The translations under genes were made by a program, and so were the position numbers. From Maridesulfovibrio sp. (GTDB lineage Bacteria > Desulfobacterota > Desulfovibrionia > Desulfovibrionales > Desulfovibrionaceae), in assembly GCF_963666665.1 (NCBI RefSeq), contig NZ_OY762999.1:1-42500 (forward strand): a DNA stretch of 42,500 bases, read 5' to 3'. Under the pieces are notes generated by a model, which ran no database searches, was not told the DNA's origin, and worked only from the letters and a program-made list of their open reading frames with translations. This document shows positions 1 through 8,276 of the stretch, piece after piece (positions within the stretch are counted from its first letter, which is position 1; each line of letters begins with the position of its first letter).

Positions 1-1335
1 CATGTAACCCTTTTCGATAACAATGTCGTAGACTGAGCGTCCTGATTTAAGCGCTTCATTAGCTACTTCGGTTGATTTTTCATAACCTATGTAGGGGTTG
101 AGTGCGGTAACCAGTCCGATGCTGTTTTCTACATAGCCGCGGCAGACATCTTCATTGGCGGTGATGCCGGAGATGCAGCGGTCGGCCAAGGTGCGGAATC
201 CCCGGCGCATGATGGTCAGGGAATTAAGCAGGCTGGCAGCAATGACCGGCTCCATTACGTTCAATTCCAGCTGTCCTGCTTCGGCAGCCATGCTGACGGT
301 GACGTCACTGCCGATGACGGTGAAAGCAATCTGGTTGACTACTTCCGGGATGATCGGGTTGACCTTGCCTGGCATGATGGAAGAACCCGGAGCCATGCGT
401 GGCAGATTGATCTCATTGAGTCCGCAGCGCGGTCCGGATGAAAGCAGGCGCAGGTCATTACAAATTTTGGAAATTTTGACAGCTACGCGCTTGAGTATAC
501 CGGAAAGCTGGACATAGGCTCCGGTATCCTGAGTGGCTTCCACAAGGTCAGGGGCCAGCTCAAGATCAAAGCCGCTGATTTCCTTAAGTTTTGCAGTGAC
601 CAGTTCAGCGTATTTGGGCGGTGCGTTCAGTCCGGTGCCGATGGCGGTTCCGCCCATGTTGATCTCGCAGATCAAGGCTTTCGCTTCGCGTACACGTTCA
701 ACATCTTCTCCGATCGTCACCGAATAGGATGTGAATTCCTGACCGAGAGTCATGGGCACTGCGTCCTGAAGCTGGGTGCGGCCCATTTTAAGGATGTGTG
801 AAAATTCCTTGCCTTTTGCTGCAAAGCTTCCCTGCAGGTATTCCATGGACTCGATGAGCTGGTCCATCTTGGCAATCAGGGTCAGTCGCAGGCAGGTGGG
901 GTATACGTCATTTGTGGACTGGGCCATGTTGACGTGAATGTTGGGGTGCAGGTTATCGTATTCTCCGCGTTTGAATCCGAGGTGTTCAAGGCCGATATTG
1001 GCGATGACTTCGTTGGCATTCATGTTAGTGGAGGTTCCGGCACCGCCCTGAATGATGTCGACCACAAACTGATCATGGTACTTGTCGGCAAGCAGTTCGT
1101 CGCAGGCAAATACGATAGCTTTGGTCTTTTCATCGTCCAGCTTGCCAAGATCATTGTTGGTCAAGGCGGCAGCTTTTTTGATCTGTGCCAGAGAGTAAAT
1201 TATGTGCGGATAATGGGAGATGGGGATTCCGGTAATGCGAAAGTTCTCGGATGCCCTCATGGTCTGTGCCCCGTAAAGGGCATCTTCTGGCACTTGTTTC
1301 TGTCCTATGCAGTCATGCTCATTACGAAATTTCAT
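1..1335 (-). CDS. aspA: Aspartate ammonia-lyase (aspartase), 3' end cut by window edge
   Basis: Aspartase deaminates L-aspartate to fumarate and ammonia in the cytoplasm. In sulfate reducers this feeds fumarate to succinate metabolism. The 445 codons present run from ATG at 1335 (preceded by a good GGAG site) to the window edge; the family is about 470-480 residues, so roughly 25-35 C-terminal residues are missing. The fumarase/aspartase superfamily signature GSSIMPGKVNP lies near residues 316-326. The stretch GRTQLQDAVPMTLGQEF and the GPRCGLNEINLP block follow E. coli AspA rather than fumarase C. The reading is open throughout with no frameshift. It is probably transcribed on its own from the upstream gap at 1336-1525. 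Fumarase C is the main alternative, but the near-identity of these blocks to aspartase makes it unlikely. Confidence 0.93.
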   Translation of the reverse strand, partial: MKFRNEHDCIGQKQVPEDALYGAQTMRASENFRITGIPISHYPHIIYSLAQIKKAAALTNNDLGKLDDEKTKAIVFACDELLADKYHDQFVVDIIQGGAGTSTNMNANEVIANIGLEHLGFKRGEYDNLHPNIHVNMAQSTNDVYPTCLRLTLIAKMDQLIESMEYLQGSFAAKGKEFSHILKMGRTQLQDAVPMTLGQEFTSYSVTIGEDVERVREAKALICEINMGGTAIGTGLNAPPKYAELVTAKLKEISGFDLELAPDLVEATQDTGAYVQLSGILKRVAVKISKICNDLRLLSSGPRCGLNEINLPRMAPGSSIMPGKVNPIIPEVVNQIAFTVIGSDVTVSMAAEAGQLELNVMEPVIAASLLNSLTIMRRGFRTLADRCISGITANEDVCRGYVENSIGLVTALNPYIGYEKSTEVANEALKSGRSVYDIVIEKGYM

Positions 1336-1424
1336 TTCTTTCTCCAAAGAATAGTATAGTGGTGTATTCCGGGGGAGAAAGTACCGCTGAAGAAAAGACG
1401 GCACTGTATTGCCCCGTTAATTCC

Positions 1425-1452
1425 GTTCTATCATATCGGCATGCGGGGTCAA
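1425..1452 (-). promoter_or_regulatory. Candidate sigma-70 promoter for aspA
   Basis: On the minus strand TTGACC (1447-1452) is followed after 16 bp by TAGAAC (1425-1430). This would start RNA near 1418 and leave a leader of about 80 nt before the aspA ATG at 1335. The same hexamer pair, TTGACC and TAGAAC, occurs at 17-bp spacing at 42100-42128. The remainder of the gap 1336-1525 shows no gene and no clear terminator for the upstream GGDEF gene. Confidence 0.4.
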
Positions 1453-1525
1453 TACAACTATTTGAAATCTTTATTCAGACTGGTTGTTGTTAGAAATGTG
1501 CCTTTTTTGTGAAAACAATGCTGAT

Positions 1526-3817
1526 TTAAAATGCGTAGCCGTTTTTACCCTGATTCTTGGCCTTGTACATGGCTTCATCTGCAATGCGGATCAGTTTTTC
1601 TTTTTCTTCGCCGTTATCCGGGAAAATACTGATTCCAATGCTCACTCCGATCCTGTAGATTTTTTCGCCTACATAGAAGGGCGCGCGCATGGAGTCTATT
1701 ATCCGCTGGGCTACTACTTCGATTTCTGCGCAGGTCCCTACATCCTGTAAGATAAAGATGAATTCATCTCCGCCGATGCGGGAGAGGGTGTCGCTGGTGC
1801 GCAGGCAGTCGCTGAACCTTCCTGCAACGTCTTTAAGTACCGTATCTCCTGCCATGTGTCCCAGTTCATCATTAACCTGCTTGAAGTTATCAAGATCGGC
1901 GTAGAGTATGGCAACTTTCATGCGGTTACGGTTGGCGTGGGAAAGGGCCTGTTTTAACCGGTCATCAAAGAGGACGCGATTCGGTAAACCGGTCAGGTTG
2001 TCAAACATGGCCAGGCGGCGCATGGTCTCCTCGTGTTCCTTGCGTTCAGAAATATCCATGAGAAAGCCGTCCATGCGCACAATATGTCCATCTTCATCTT
2101 CGACAGCCATGATAGTTTCACTGGCCCAGAAGGTAGAACCGTCTTTGCGTTTCTGGCGGGCTTCAAAGTTGCTTGTATGGCCGAATTTGCCGAGGATGGT
2201 CATGAGTCTTTCCCGTTCTTCGGGCTGGGCATAACAATCCCGCGCAATATCGGTAACTTCACTCAGGAATGATTCAGGAGAATCGTATCCGTAATATGCT
2301 GCCATCTGGCTGTTGGAACTGATGAATTTTCCCTGCGGTGTGGTTTGGAATATTCCGAGTGGTGCTGTGGTTACCAGCGCACTGTAATTTTCTTCTGCCT
2401 GCTTAAGGGCTTTTTCCTCGTTTTTGCGGTCAGTAATATCAAGGATGAATCCGACCATGCTGTTTTCTTCAGGAAGAACAGTCCCTTTTTCATAAACCCA
2501 GCGTTGAGTTCCGTCGCTGCGGATGATGCGGTATTCATGTTCAAACGGCCTGTTTTGACCGAGGGATTTGCATATTACATTCTTCAATCCGGTCCGGTCC
2601 TCAGGGTGTACAAGATCGTAATACATGCTCTTGTCGCCTTTAAGGAAAATGTCGGGGTCAAATCCGGTTACCTTCCGTATTTTAGAACTGATGTAATGCA
2701 TTTCAAAGGGCGGTGCTATCTCACACTTGTAAATAACTCCCGGAGCGTTGCCGGCAATGGCTTCGAAAATATTATCCTTGCTTTTCAGTTCCTTGTTCTG
2801 GCTGATAAGAAGTTGTTGTGACCTGTGGTAGTAAAAGAAAAATACAACTGCGAAGAAGAGCAGTGAAAGGAATACAAACATTGCTGCCCGTACAGCCTGT
2901 ATGGAGGCCAGTGAACTGGTCGCATCGGTTTCTGGAGCGGAAAGGGCGACAACAAGTTTCATTTCTCCAAAACGTACGGAATGCCAAGCGACAAGTTTGC
3001 GTTCCACATGTTTGTTTCGCTTTACAGTGAAGGAATATTCTCCGGTTCCTTCGAGTTCGTGAAGCATGCGAGAGTCTATCTTGATCAAATCCTGATAGCC
3101 TTTGTGGAGCGTAAATACGTTTTGCCCGACTATCTCGGTTTCCTGATCAAAAAGTACCGTGCCTGATCCGTCGATAATATATCCCGACCCGAATTTACCG
3201 ATTTGCAGTGGGCCGATGTATTTGTCCGTAAGTTTATTCAGATCGATAATGATAGTGAGAATTCCTGAGAAATTATTCCCGTTCCAGACAGGCATAAGTA
3301 CCCCGGCAAAATAAATATTCTTCTTAATCACAGGTTTCGGGGTCACGAATCCTGAACGCATGCCTGAGACAGCAGAGAAATATTTCTCAGTCCATTCCTG
3401 AGCAATATTGTGGGCCTGTATTAATTTGGGTGAATTTATCTCAGAAGTGAGTTCATCTCCTGCTGCTGGTTGGAAGCTGATCAGGGTCAGAGATGTCTGA
3501 TCTGTTTGTTTTATTTTGAATAAATGTTTTATTGATTCTGAGGAGCGTTTTCCGGCGATAAAATCAACCAGCGAGTATTTTGCCAGTGTTGAGGATGATT
3601 CAACGATATTTCCAATCTGATCTTCCAAAGCTGTTGCGACCAGTTTTGCTTGCAGGGCCTGTTGCTCATTGAAAATCCTCTCCTGATCATGGATGGACAT
3701 GGTGTCCAGCTTGACACAGATGTAACCGGCTACAGTCAGAATCATAATCAGGGGGATTATCAGTCTGAGCGGAATCCACTTACTGAAAAAGTTGCTTTTC
3801 TTGGGTGCTAGAATCAA
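1526..3817 (-). CDS. Membrane-bound PAS-PAS-GGDEF diguanylate cyclase
   Basis: Predicted to make cyclic di-GMP from two GTP in response to an extracytoplasmic signal. The 763-residue protein has a membrane segment near residues 15-37, a large periplasmic Cache-like sensor region to about 310, a second membrane helix near 311-331, two PAS domains (about 350-470 and 475-595) and a C-terminal GGDEF domain. The active-site GGDEF motif is intact, and RTSD five residues before it matches the RxxD inhibitory I-site, so product feedback is expected. The start is TTG at 3817, with GGAG seven bases upstream; no better ATG lies near. It follows the RarD-like gene by 27 bp on the same strand, so the two are probably cotranscribed. 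The signal sensed cannot be told from sequence. Confidence 0.9.
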   Translation of the reverse strand: MILAPKKSNFFSKWIPLRLIIPLIMILTVAGYICVKLDTMSIHDQERIFNEQQALQAKLVATALEDQIGNIVESSSTLAKYSLVDFIAGKRSSESIKHLFKIKQTDQTSLTLISFQPAAGDELTSEINSPKLIQAHNIAQEWTEKYFSAVSGMRSGFVTPKPVIKKNIYFAGVLMPVWNGNNFSGILTIIIDLNKLTDKYIGPLQIGKFGSGYIIDGSGTVLFDQETEIVGQNVFTLHKGYQDLIKIDSRMLHELEGTGEYSFTVKRNKHVERKLVAWHSVRFGEMKLVVALSAPETDATSSLASIQAVRAAMFVFLSLLFFAVVFFFYYHRSQQLLISQNKELKSKDNIFEAIAGNAPGVIYKCEIAPPFEMHYISSKIRKVTGFDPDIFLKGDKSMYYDLVHPEDRTGLKNVICKSLGQNRPFEHEYRIIRSDGTQRWVYEKGTVLPEENSMVGFILDITDRKNEEKALKQAEENYSALVTTAPLGIFQTTPQGKFISSNSQMAAYYGYDSPESFLSEVTDIARDCYAQPEERERLMTILGKFGHTSNFEARQKRKDGSTFWASETIMAVEDEDGHIVRMDGFLMDISERKEHEETMRRLAMFDNLTGLPNRVLFDDRLKQALSHANRNRMKVAILYADLDNFKQVNDELGHMAGDTVLKDVAGRFSDCLRTSDTLSRIGGDEFIFILQDVGTCAEIEVVAQRIIDSMRAPFYVGEKIYRIGVSIGISIFPDNGEEKEKLIRIADEAMYKAKNQGKNGYAF

Positions 3818-3844
3818 TTTTATGCTCCGGCCCTGCTGTGCGGA

Positions 3845-4744
3845 TTAATTGTTTGCCTTTGAAATTCTGTTGAAATTTTTATTCAATCCATCCGCAACAT
3901 ATACTGCAATTCCGCTCCAGATAAAGACGAAAGTAACCAGCCGTGCAGAGTTGAATGGCTCTTCATATACAAATACGCCGAGCATCAGTGCCAGAGTGGG
4001 AGCGATGTACTGCATCATCCCCAATGTTACCAAACGCAGTCTGCGCGCTCCGTGGGCAAAAAAGATGAGTGGCAAAGATGTTGCGGCACCTGCTCCCAGT
4101 AACAGGAGATTATCCATCAGGCTGATTTTGTATATACTTATTTCTCCCGAAAAAGCCAGCCATAGTAGATAAACTGCAGATAAAGGGGCAAGTACAGCTG
4201 TTTCCACAAAGAGTCCCGGCAGGGATTCCACTTTCATCACTTTGCGCACCAGTCCGTAAAAGGCGAATGAAACAGCTAACGTCAATGCTATATAAGGAAT
4301 GTGTCCGAAATCAATTATAGAATATGCTACCCCGCACGCAGCAAGGGCAATGGCGATGATTTGGAGGCGGGTCAGTCTTTCCTTCATGAAGATGAAGCCG
4401 AGCAGGGCATTCATCAGCGGGGTCATATAATAGCCCATGCTGGTGTCCACCACATGGTTATGGTTGACTGCCCATATATAAATGAACCAGTTCGTCCCGA
4501 TCAGGCAACTGCTTATGGTCAGCAGAACTTTTCCTTTTTTGTCCGCAAGGGCACTCTTAACTTCTGCCCAGCGTTTTTTGCAGGAAAGTAGAATTGCGAC
4601 AAAAAAGAGTGACCAGACAATTCTGTTGCAGAGAAGTTCCAGTGCGGGAACTTCTTCGAGTGCCTTCCAGTAAACAGGGAGCAGTCCCCAGAGTATAAAT
4701 GCTGCTGCGGCATAGAAGATACCGTCGTGAGTGTCTTTATTCAT
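3845..4744 (-). CDS. rarD: RarD-like EamA-family permease
   Basis: An inner-membrane protein of the drug/metabolite transporter superfamily, close in length (299 residues) and layout to E. coli RarD (about 296). It begins with hydrophobic segments typical of RarD (ILWGLLPVYWKAL, the conserved Asn-Arg-Ile-Val-Trp-Ser block) and shows about ten predicted membrane helices. The substrate of RarD proteins is not established; the name comes from a chloramphenicol phenotype. An upstream in-frame ATG at 4810 would add 22 residues of non-membrane sequence unlike the family, so ATG 4744 (GGGA upstream) is preferred. It stands just upstream of the GGDEF cyclase gene and downstream of the EAL gene, all on the minus strand. 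Confidence 0.85.
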   Translation of the reverse strand: MNKDTHDGIFYAAAAFILWGLLPVYWKALEEVPALELLCNRIVWSLFFVAILLSCKKRWAEVKSALADKKGKVLLTISSCLIGTNWFIYIWAVNHNHVVDTSMGYYMTPLMNALLGFIFMKERLTRLQIIAIALAACGVAYSIIDFGHIPYIALTLAVSFAFYGLVRKVMKVESLPGLFVETAVLAPLSAVYLLWLAFSGEISIYKISLMDNLLLLGAGAATSLPLIFFAHGARRLRLVTLGMMQYIAPTLALMLGVFVYEEPFNSARLVTFVFIWSGIAVYVADGLNKNFNRISKANN

Positions 4745-4841
4745 TTTTCCCGGTCCGTAATAATTAATTGAGTCGGGAAAGATATTCCAATACCCGTGCG
4801 GTTGCAACAAGCATTATAGTATTGCTGCACTTAGAACTGAA

Positions 4842-6062
4842 TTAAGTGCTGATATCAATGCAAAGTATAGGGGATTTAGGCGTGTCGTACATTTTTGTGG
4901 AAACAGTGACGCAATTGTTTCCCGATGCAAGTGATATGTACGGGGCTGTGGTGTGCCACTGGTTTCCTGTCTTGATGGTCAGGTAGTATTCCTTCAGGGA
5001 GTGGTCTGCCCCCACCGGGGCAGGTTGGTAAATGAGCCGTCTGTTTTCCATGAGCTTGTATGGATTACAGATGGTTTCTGAAACCTGAATCCCGTTGGTG
5101 TCCAGAATATAGGCACACTCGATGTTTGTATTTTCAGTAATGAAGGATGAAAGTGCGGAATCCATTGTTCCGGGTGTTCCGTCGATTAAAGCCTCCCGCA
5201 ATTTAGCAGCCATCCTCTTGTAGCTGTTCTCCATTATTTTCTGGCGGTTAATTTTTTCCAGAACATGGGTTTTGAAACGTGAGGCCAGATATCTTACCGG
5301 AGTCATGTCAGTGTTGATGGCCATGGCTGCAGGTGCCGGCTTGCTGAAGAAGTACCCCTGAAAAACATCGATGCCGAGACTCATCAGGGTCAGGGCTTCC
5401 TCAACGGTTTCTATCCCTTCGGCCAAAGGAAGGCACCCAGTTCTTTCTGCAAGGCTTATCAGGGAACGGGTTACTTCCATATTATGGAATTTCCTGTTGA
5501 TATCAGCAATGAGGGAACGGTCTATCTTGATAATATCAGGCTTTAGGGAAGGTATGCGGTCAAGATTGGAGTGTCCTGTCCCGACGTCATCAAGAGCGAT
5601 GAGAAAGCCGTGTTCACGGGATTTTTTAACAAAAGATGAAAGTGCTGTGTCATTACCCGCTTTGGATTCAATTATTTCAAGGATTACATTTCCGACAGGT
5701 ATGGAGCATTCATCAACCATTTTTCCGGTCAGCCCGTAGTTGAATGTCTTCTCGTTAATAATGGCTGCGTCGATGTTTACAGACAAAAGCAGTGAGCGGT
5801 CTGTTTTTGAGATGGGCGCGAATGTTTCAAATGCTTTTTTTCTGCAGGCCCGGTCCAGCCGGGTCAGGGTTTCAAGGTCCTCGCACATATTGAAAAGAGT
5901 GAACGGGGGGATACTCTCCCCGGTGCGGGGATTGATAGCCCTTGTCAGGGCTTCAAAGCCTAGTAATCCCTTGCGGTTCATGGAGATAAGGGGCTGCAGC
6001 ACAGTGGTTAAACCATCGTTCTCAATGAGTTCGGAAATGGAAAAATCTGGAGTAGTCTTCAT
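4842..6062 (-). CDS. EAL-domain c-di-GMP phosphodiesterase with C-terminal YkuI-like sensor region
   Basis: Predicted cytoplasmic phosphodiesterase that opens cyclic di-GMP to pGpG. The EAL domain fills about residues 10-250 and keeps the expected residues: FEALTR, VNID, the ILEIIE glutamates, the ALDDVGTG double aspartate, IKIDR lysine, AEGIET and QGYFFSKP. Residues about 270-406 form a second domain ending in a PYISLASGNNCVT stretch, resembling the PAS/Cache-like C-terminal domain of B. subtilis YkuI; this placement is an inference. No membrane helix is seen. ATG 6062 is chosen because it starts just before the family homology; the ORF stays open to an ATG at 6146, but those codons are the terminator hairpin of the upstream operon. 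The Shine-Dalgarno at 6062 is weak. Confidence 0.87.
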   Translation of the reverse strand: MKTTPDFSISELIENDGLTTVLQPLISMNRKGLLGFEALTRAINPRTGESIPPFTLFNMCEDLETLTRLDRACRKKAFETFAPISKTDRSLLLSVNIDAAIINEKTFNYGLTGKMVDECSIPVGNVILEIIESKAGNDTALSSFVKKSREHGFLIALDDVGTGHSNLDRIPSLKPDIIKIDRSLIADINRKFHNMEVTRSLISLAERTGCLPLAEGIETVEEALTLMSLGIDVFQGYFFSKPAPAAMAINTDMTPVRYLASRFKTHVLEKINRQKIMENSYKRMAAKLREALIDGTPGTMDSALSSFITENTNIECAYILDTNGIQVSETICNPYKLMENRRLIYQPAPVGADHSLKEYYLTIKTGNQWHTTAPYISLASGNNCVTVSTKMYDTPKSPILCIDIST

Positions 6063-6083
6063 GGTGCAGTCACTTTGTTTTCT

Positions 6084-6122
6084 AAAAAAGCGGCCGAAAG
6101 GGTGGGAAGTCCCTTTCGGCCG
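6084..6122 (-). terminator. Rho-independent terminator of the amt-PII operon
   Basis: A perfect 12-bp stem (6091-6102 with 6111-6122) with an 8-nt loop is followed on the minus strand by GC and six T (6084-6089). It lies about 115 bp downstream of the PII stop and only 21 bp upstream of the EAL gene start. Confidence 0.88.
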
Positions 6123-6127
6123 GTGAG

Positions 6128-6185
6128 GTCCGATGGAGGTGGGCATCGGACTGAGCCGGGTTTAACTGCCGATGATAAACCCGGC
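6128..6185 (-). other. Two further perfect hairpins preceding the terminator (structured 3' RNA, possible sRNA)
   Basis: Hairpin two pairs 6128-6135 with 6144-6151 (8 bp, 8-nt loop). Hairpin three pairs 6155-6164 with 6176-6185 (10 bp, 11-nt loop). Both are perfect and sit in tandem with the terminator stem, giving three stem-loops in about 100 nt. Read on the minus strand, the loop of hairpin two is CCCACCTC and that of the terminator stem is ACTTCCCA, both complementary to purine-rich ribosome binding sites. The loop of hairpin three contains CATCGG, which could alternatively pair with CCGATG of hairpin two. Confidence 0.6.
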
Positions 6186-6237
6186 CTGCTGTACACTAAT
6201 TGGGGTTAGAGTGATATATGCTTAGGTTCTTGTGTGG

Positions 6238-6567
6238 TTAAAGTGATTCTTCGCCTGTTCTGATTCTGATGGTCCGGGTAAGATCCTGAACAAAGATGAC
6301 ACCGTCACCTTCCTTGCCTGTCTGAGCACCGGTCTTAATGGCATCCAGTGCTCCTTCGAGTTTTGATTCGTCCAGACCTATTTCGATACGGACCTTTTTA
6401 AGCAGGTTAACTTCCATAACTACCCCGCGGTATGTTTCGGTGAATCCTGCCCCCCGGCCGGAACCGAGGATGTTGGTTACCGACATGGAGTAGATGCCTT
6501 TGGCGTAGAGGGCCTGTTTTACCGGGGTAAGGCATTCGGGCCTGATGTATGTGATGATGAGTTTCAT
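6238..6567 (-). CDS. PII-family nitrogen regulatory protein lacking Tyr51
   Basis: A 109-residue PII signal protein (GlnB/GlnK family), normally a trimer that binds ATP/ADP and 2-oxoglutarate and, when encoded with amt, plugs the ammonium channel. The T-loop region contains the TETYRG block and the C-terminal part has TGKEGDGVIFV and the RIRTGE ending that the family uses for nucleotide binding. By direct count, position 51, the uridylylated tyrosine of enteric PII, is methionine; Tyr46 is kept. Uridylylation at 51 is therefore impossible, and control is likely by ligands alone or by another modification. It starts at ATG 6567 behind GAGGA, 30 bp after amt, and is cotranscribed with it. The symbol glnB or glnK is not assigned because the subgroup is uncertain. 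Confidence 0.92.
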   Translation of the reverse strand: MKLIITYIRPECLTPVKQALYAKGIYSMSVTNILGSGRGAGFTETYRGVVMEVNLLKKVRIEIGLDESKLEGALDAIKTGAQTGKEGDGVIFVQDLTRTIRIRTGEESL

Positions 6568-6597
6568 TATATTATTCCTCGCTTTCTGATAGTTTGA

Positions 6598-7968
6598 CTA
6601 TTCGTTGGAGAAGATCTGGAAACCGTTGTAGGATTCCATGCCGTGCTCGCTGATGTCGAGACCCTTCATTTCTTCTTCCGCGGTAACCCTGACGCCCATT
6701 ACAGCCTTGGCGACGGAGAATGCGAGGTAACCCATTCCGAATGCCCAGATAAAGCATACTACGATACCGATAATCTGAGTGGTAAGAATTCCGAATCCAC
6801 CGCCGTAGAAGAGGCCACCAGTACCGTCGTTAAGTGCGGGAGAGGTGAACAGGCCGCAGGCCAGAGTTCCCCAGGCACCGCATACACCGTGCACGGAAAC
6901 CGCACCAACCGGGTCGTCGATTTTCAGCACTTTATCAATGAACTCGATAGAGAGAACTACCAGTATGCCAGCGATAAGCCCGATGATAATGGAAGCTGCG
7001 GGAGTTACTGTTGCACAGGGAGCGGTAATACCGACCAGTCCTGCCAAGGCACCGTTACAAGTCATGGAGATATCGGGCTTGCCGTATTTGAACCATGAGG
7101 TGAACATTGCACCGAGGGTTCCCGCACAGGCGGAGAGGCTGGTAGTTACTGCGATGAGGCCGATAGAACCGTCTGCGGTTGTGGTGGAACCGGGGTTGAA
7201 TCCGAACCAGCCGAACCAGAGGATAAATACACCGAGGGATGCCAGCGGAATGTTGTGGCCGGGAATAGCTTTTGCTTTGCCGTCTGCGGTGTATTTACCG
7301 ATACGGGGGCCGAGGATCATGGCACCGGCCAGAGCGATCCATCCACCTACCGAGTGAACTACGGTAGATCCTGCAAAGTCCATGAATCCCAAGCCTTCAA
7401 GCCAGCCAGCCCCTGAGTCTCCGAGCCAGAGAGAGCCCCAGGCCCAGTGTCCGGAGATAGGATAGATAAGTCCGGTTACGATACAGGTGACAAGGATGTA
7501 GCTGCTGAATTTGGTGCGTTCAGCAATACCGCCGGATACGATAGTGGCAGCGGTTGCCGCAAATACAGACTGGAAGAACCAGAAAGTGATAGTCCACTGT
7601 CCATCCGGGGTAGTGAGTCCTATTCCTGCAAGTGAAAATCCGGATGTGCCGATAAAGCCGCCGGCATCAATTCCGAACATAAGGCCGAAGCCGAGCAGGA
7701 AGAAGATGATTGATCCGGCTGCAAAGTCGAGAAAGTTTTTCATCAGGATGTTGCCTGCACTCTTTGCGCGGGTGAATCCTGCTTCGACGCATGCAAAGCC
7801 TGCCTGCATGAAAAATACGAGGATCGCCGCGAGAAGGGTCCAGAGAATGTTGCCGTAAGTCTGGGACATGGCTTCTTCTGCTGCGAATGCCGCGGAAGGT
7901 GCTGCCAGGAGCATGAGAGTTGCGAGGGCCGGAATTTTGCGGCCTGCCATTGAACGTTTGGTAGTCAT
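6598..7968 (-). CDS. amt: Ammonium transporter Amt
   Basis: Trimeric inner-membrane channel that admits ammonium at low external nitrogen. The 456-residue product has an N-terminal signal-like segment ending AAPSAAFAAEE, then about eleven membrane helices. Amt-family blocks are visible, such as GFACVEAGFTRAKSAGNILMKN, the GSTVVHSVGGWIALAGA block and the VHGVCGAWG histidine motif. The start is ATG 7968 with a near-ideal AAGGAGG site; an upstream ATG at 8043 would run back across the promoter. The gene heads an operon with PII, and a sigma-54 promoter lies about 50 bp upstream, so NtrC-type activation under nitrogen limitation is expected. Confidence 0.96.
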   Translation of the reverse strand: MTTKRSMAGRKIPALATLMLLAAPSAAFAAEEAMSQTYGNILWTLLAAILVFFMQAGFACVEAGFTRAKSAGNILMKNFLDFAAGSIIFFLLGFGLMFGIDAGGFIGTSGFSLAGIGLTTPDGQWTITFWFFQSVFAATAATIVSGGIAERTKFSSYILVTCIVTGLIYPISGHWAWGSLWLGDSGAGWLEGLGFMDFAGSTVVHSVGGWIALAGAMILGPRIGKYTADGKAKAIPGHNIPLASLGVFILWFGWFGFNPGSTTTADGSIGLIAVTTSLSACAGTLGAMFTSWFKYGKPDISMTCNGALAGLVGITAPCATVTPAASIIIGLIAGILVVLSIEFIDKVLKIDDPVGAVSVHGVCGAWGTLACGLFTSPALNDGTGGLFYGGGFGILTTQIIGIVVCFIWAFGMGYLAFSVAKAVMGVRVTAEEEMKGLDISEHGMESYNGFQIFSNE

Positions 7969-8015
7969 ACAGTCCTCCTTAGGGATGTTGATTGCTTCAA
8001 GGATGTTTTTCTTAA

Positions 8016-8031
8016 AGCATGGACTGTGCCA
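8016..8031 (-). promoter_or_regulatory. Sigma-54 promoter of the amt-PII operon
   Basis: The minus strand reads TGGCACAGTCCATGCT. This has the invariant GG and GC dinucleotides ten bases apart and a TGGCAC -24 element; the -12 element is ATGCT instead of TTGCT. Transcription would start near 8005, about 40 nt before the amt ATG. No clear NtrC dyad was found by eye in the AT-rich stretch 8040-8240, which otherwise holds no gene. Confidence 0.75.
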
Positions 8032-8240
8032 AAAATATAACATGTTGAAATTAAATGTTTTTTTTAAAATAACTCAAAAATGTCGATTACAAAAATGTAT
8101 TTTTGAACTTTTTTGTCGTATAGAAGGTGGGTATAAATTACAAAAAGGTAAACATATCGAAATATGATGAGGTGTAGCTTAATGAAAATTAACAATCAGC
8201 GTTTATTATATTAATGATGGTAAAAAAATAAAGAAAGTTG

Positions 8241-8269
8241 TTGACAATTTTTTCAGGACCCGGTTAAGT
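8241..8269 (+). promoter_or_regulatory. Sigma-70 promoter of the aromatic supra-operon
   Basis: A perfect -35 TTGACA (8241-8246) and, after exactly 17 bp, TTAAGT (8264-8269). The predicted start is close to 8275-8277, that is, at the AUG of the leader peptide itself, so that mRNA may be leaderless. The upstream 70 bp are strongly AT-rich. Confidence 0.6.
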
Positions 8270-8276
8270 AATTCCT

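Noticed and set aside
6063..6146. Upstream ATG at 6146 for the EAL protein
   Set aside because: Its codons are the amt-PII terminator hairpins and no Shine-Dalgarno precedes it; kept only as an alternative in a finding.
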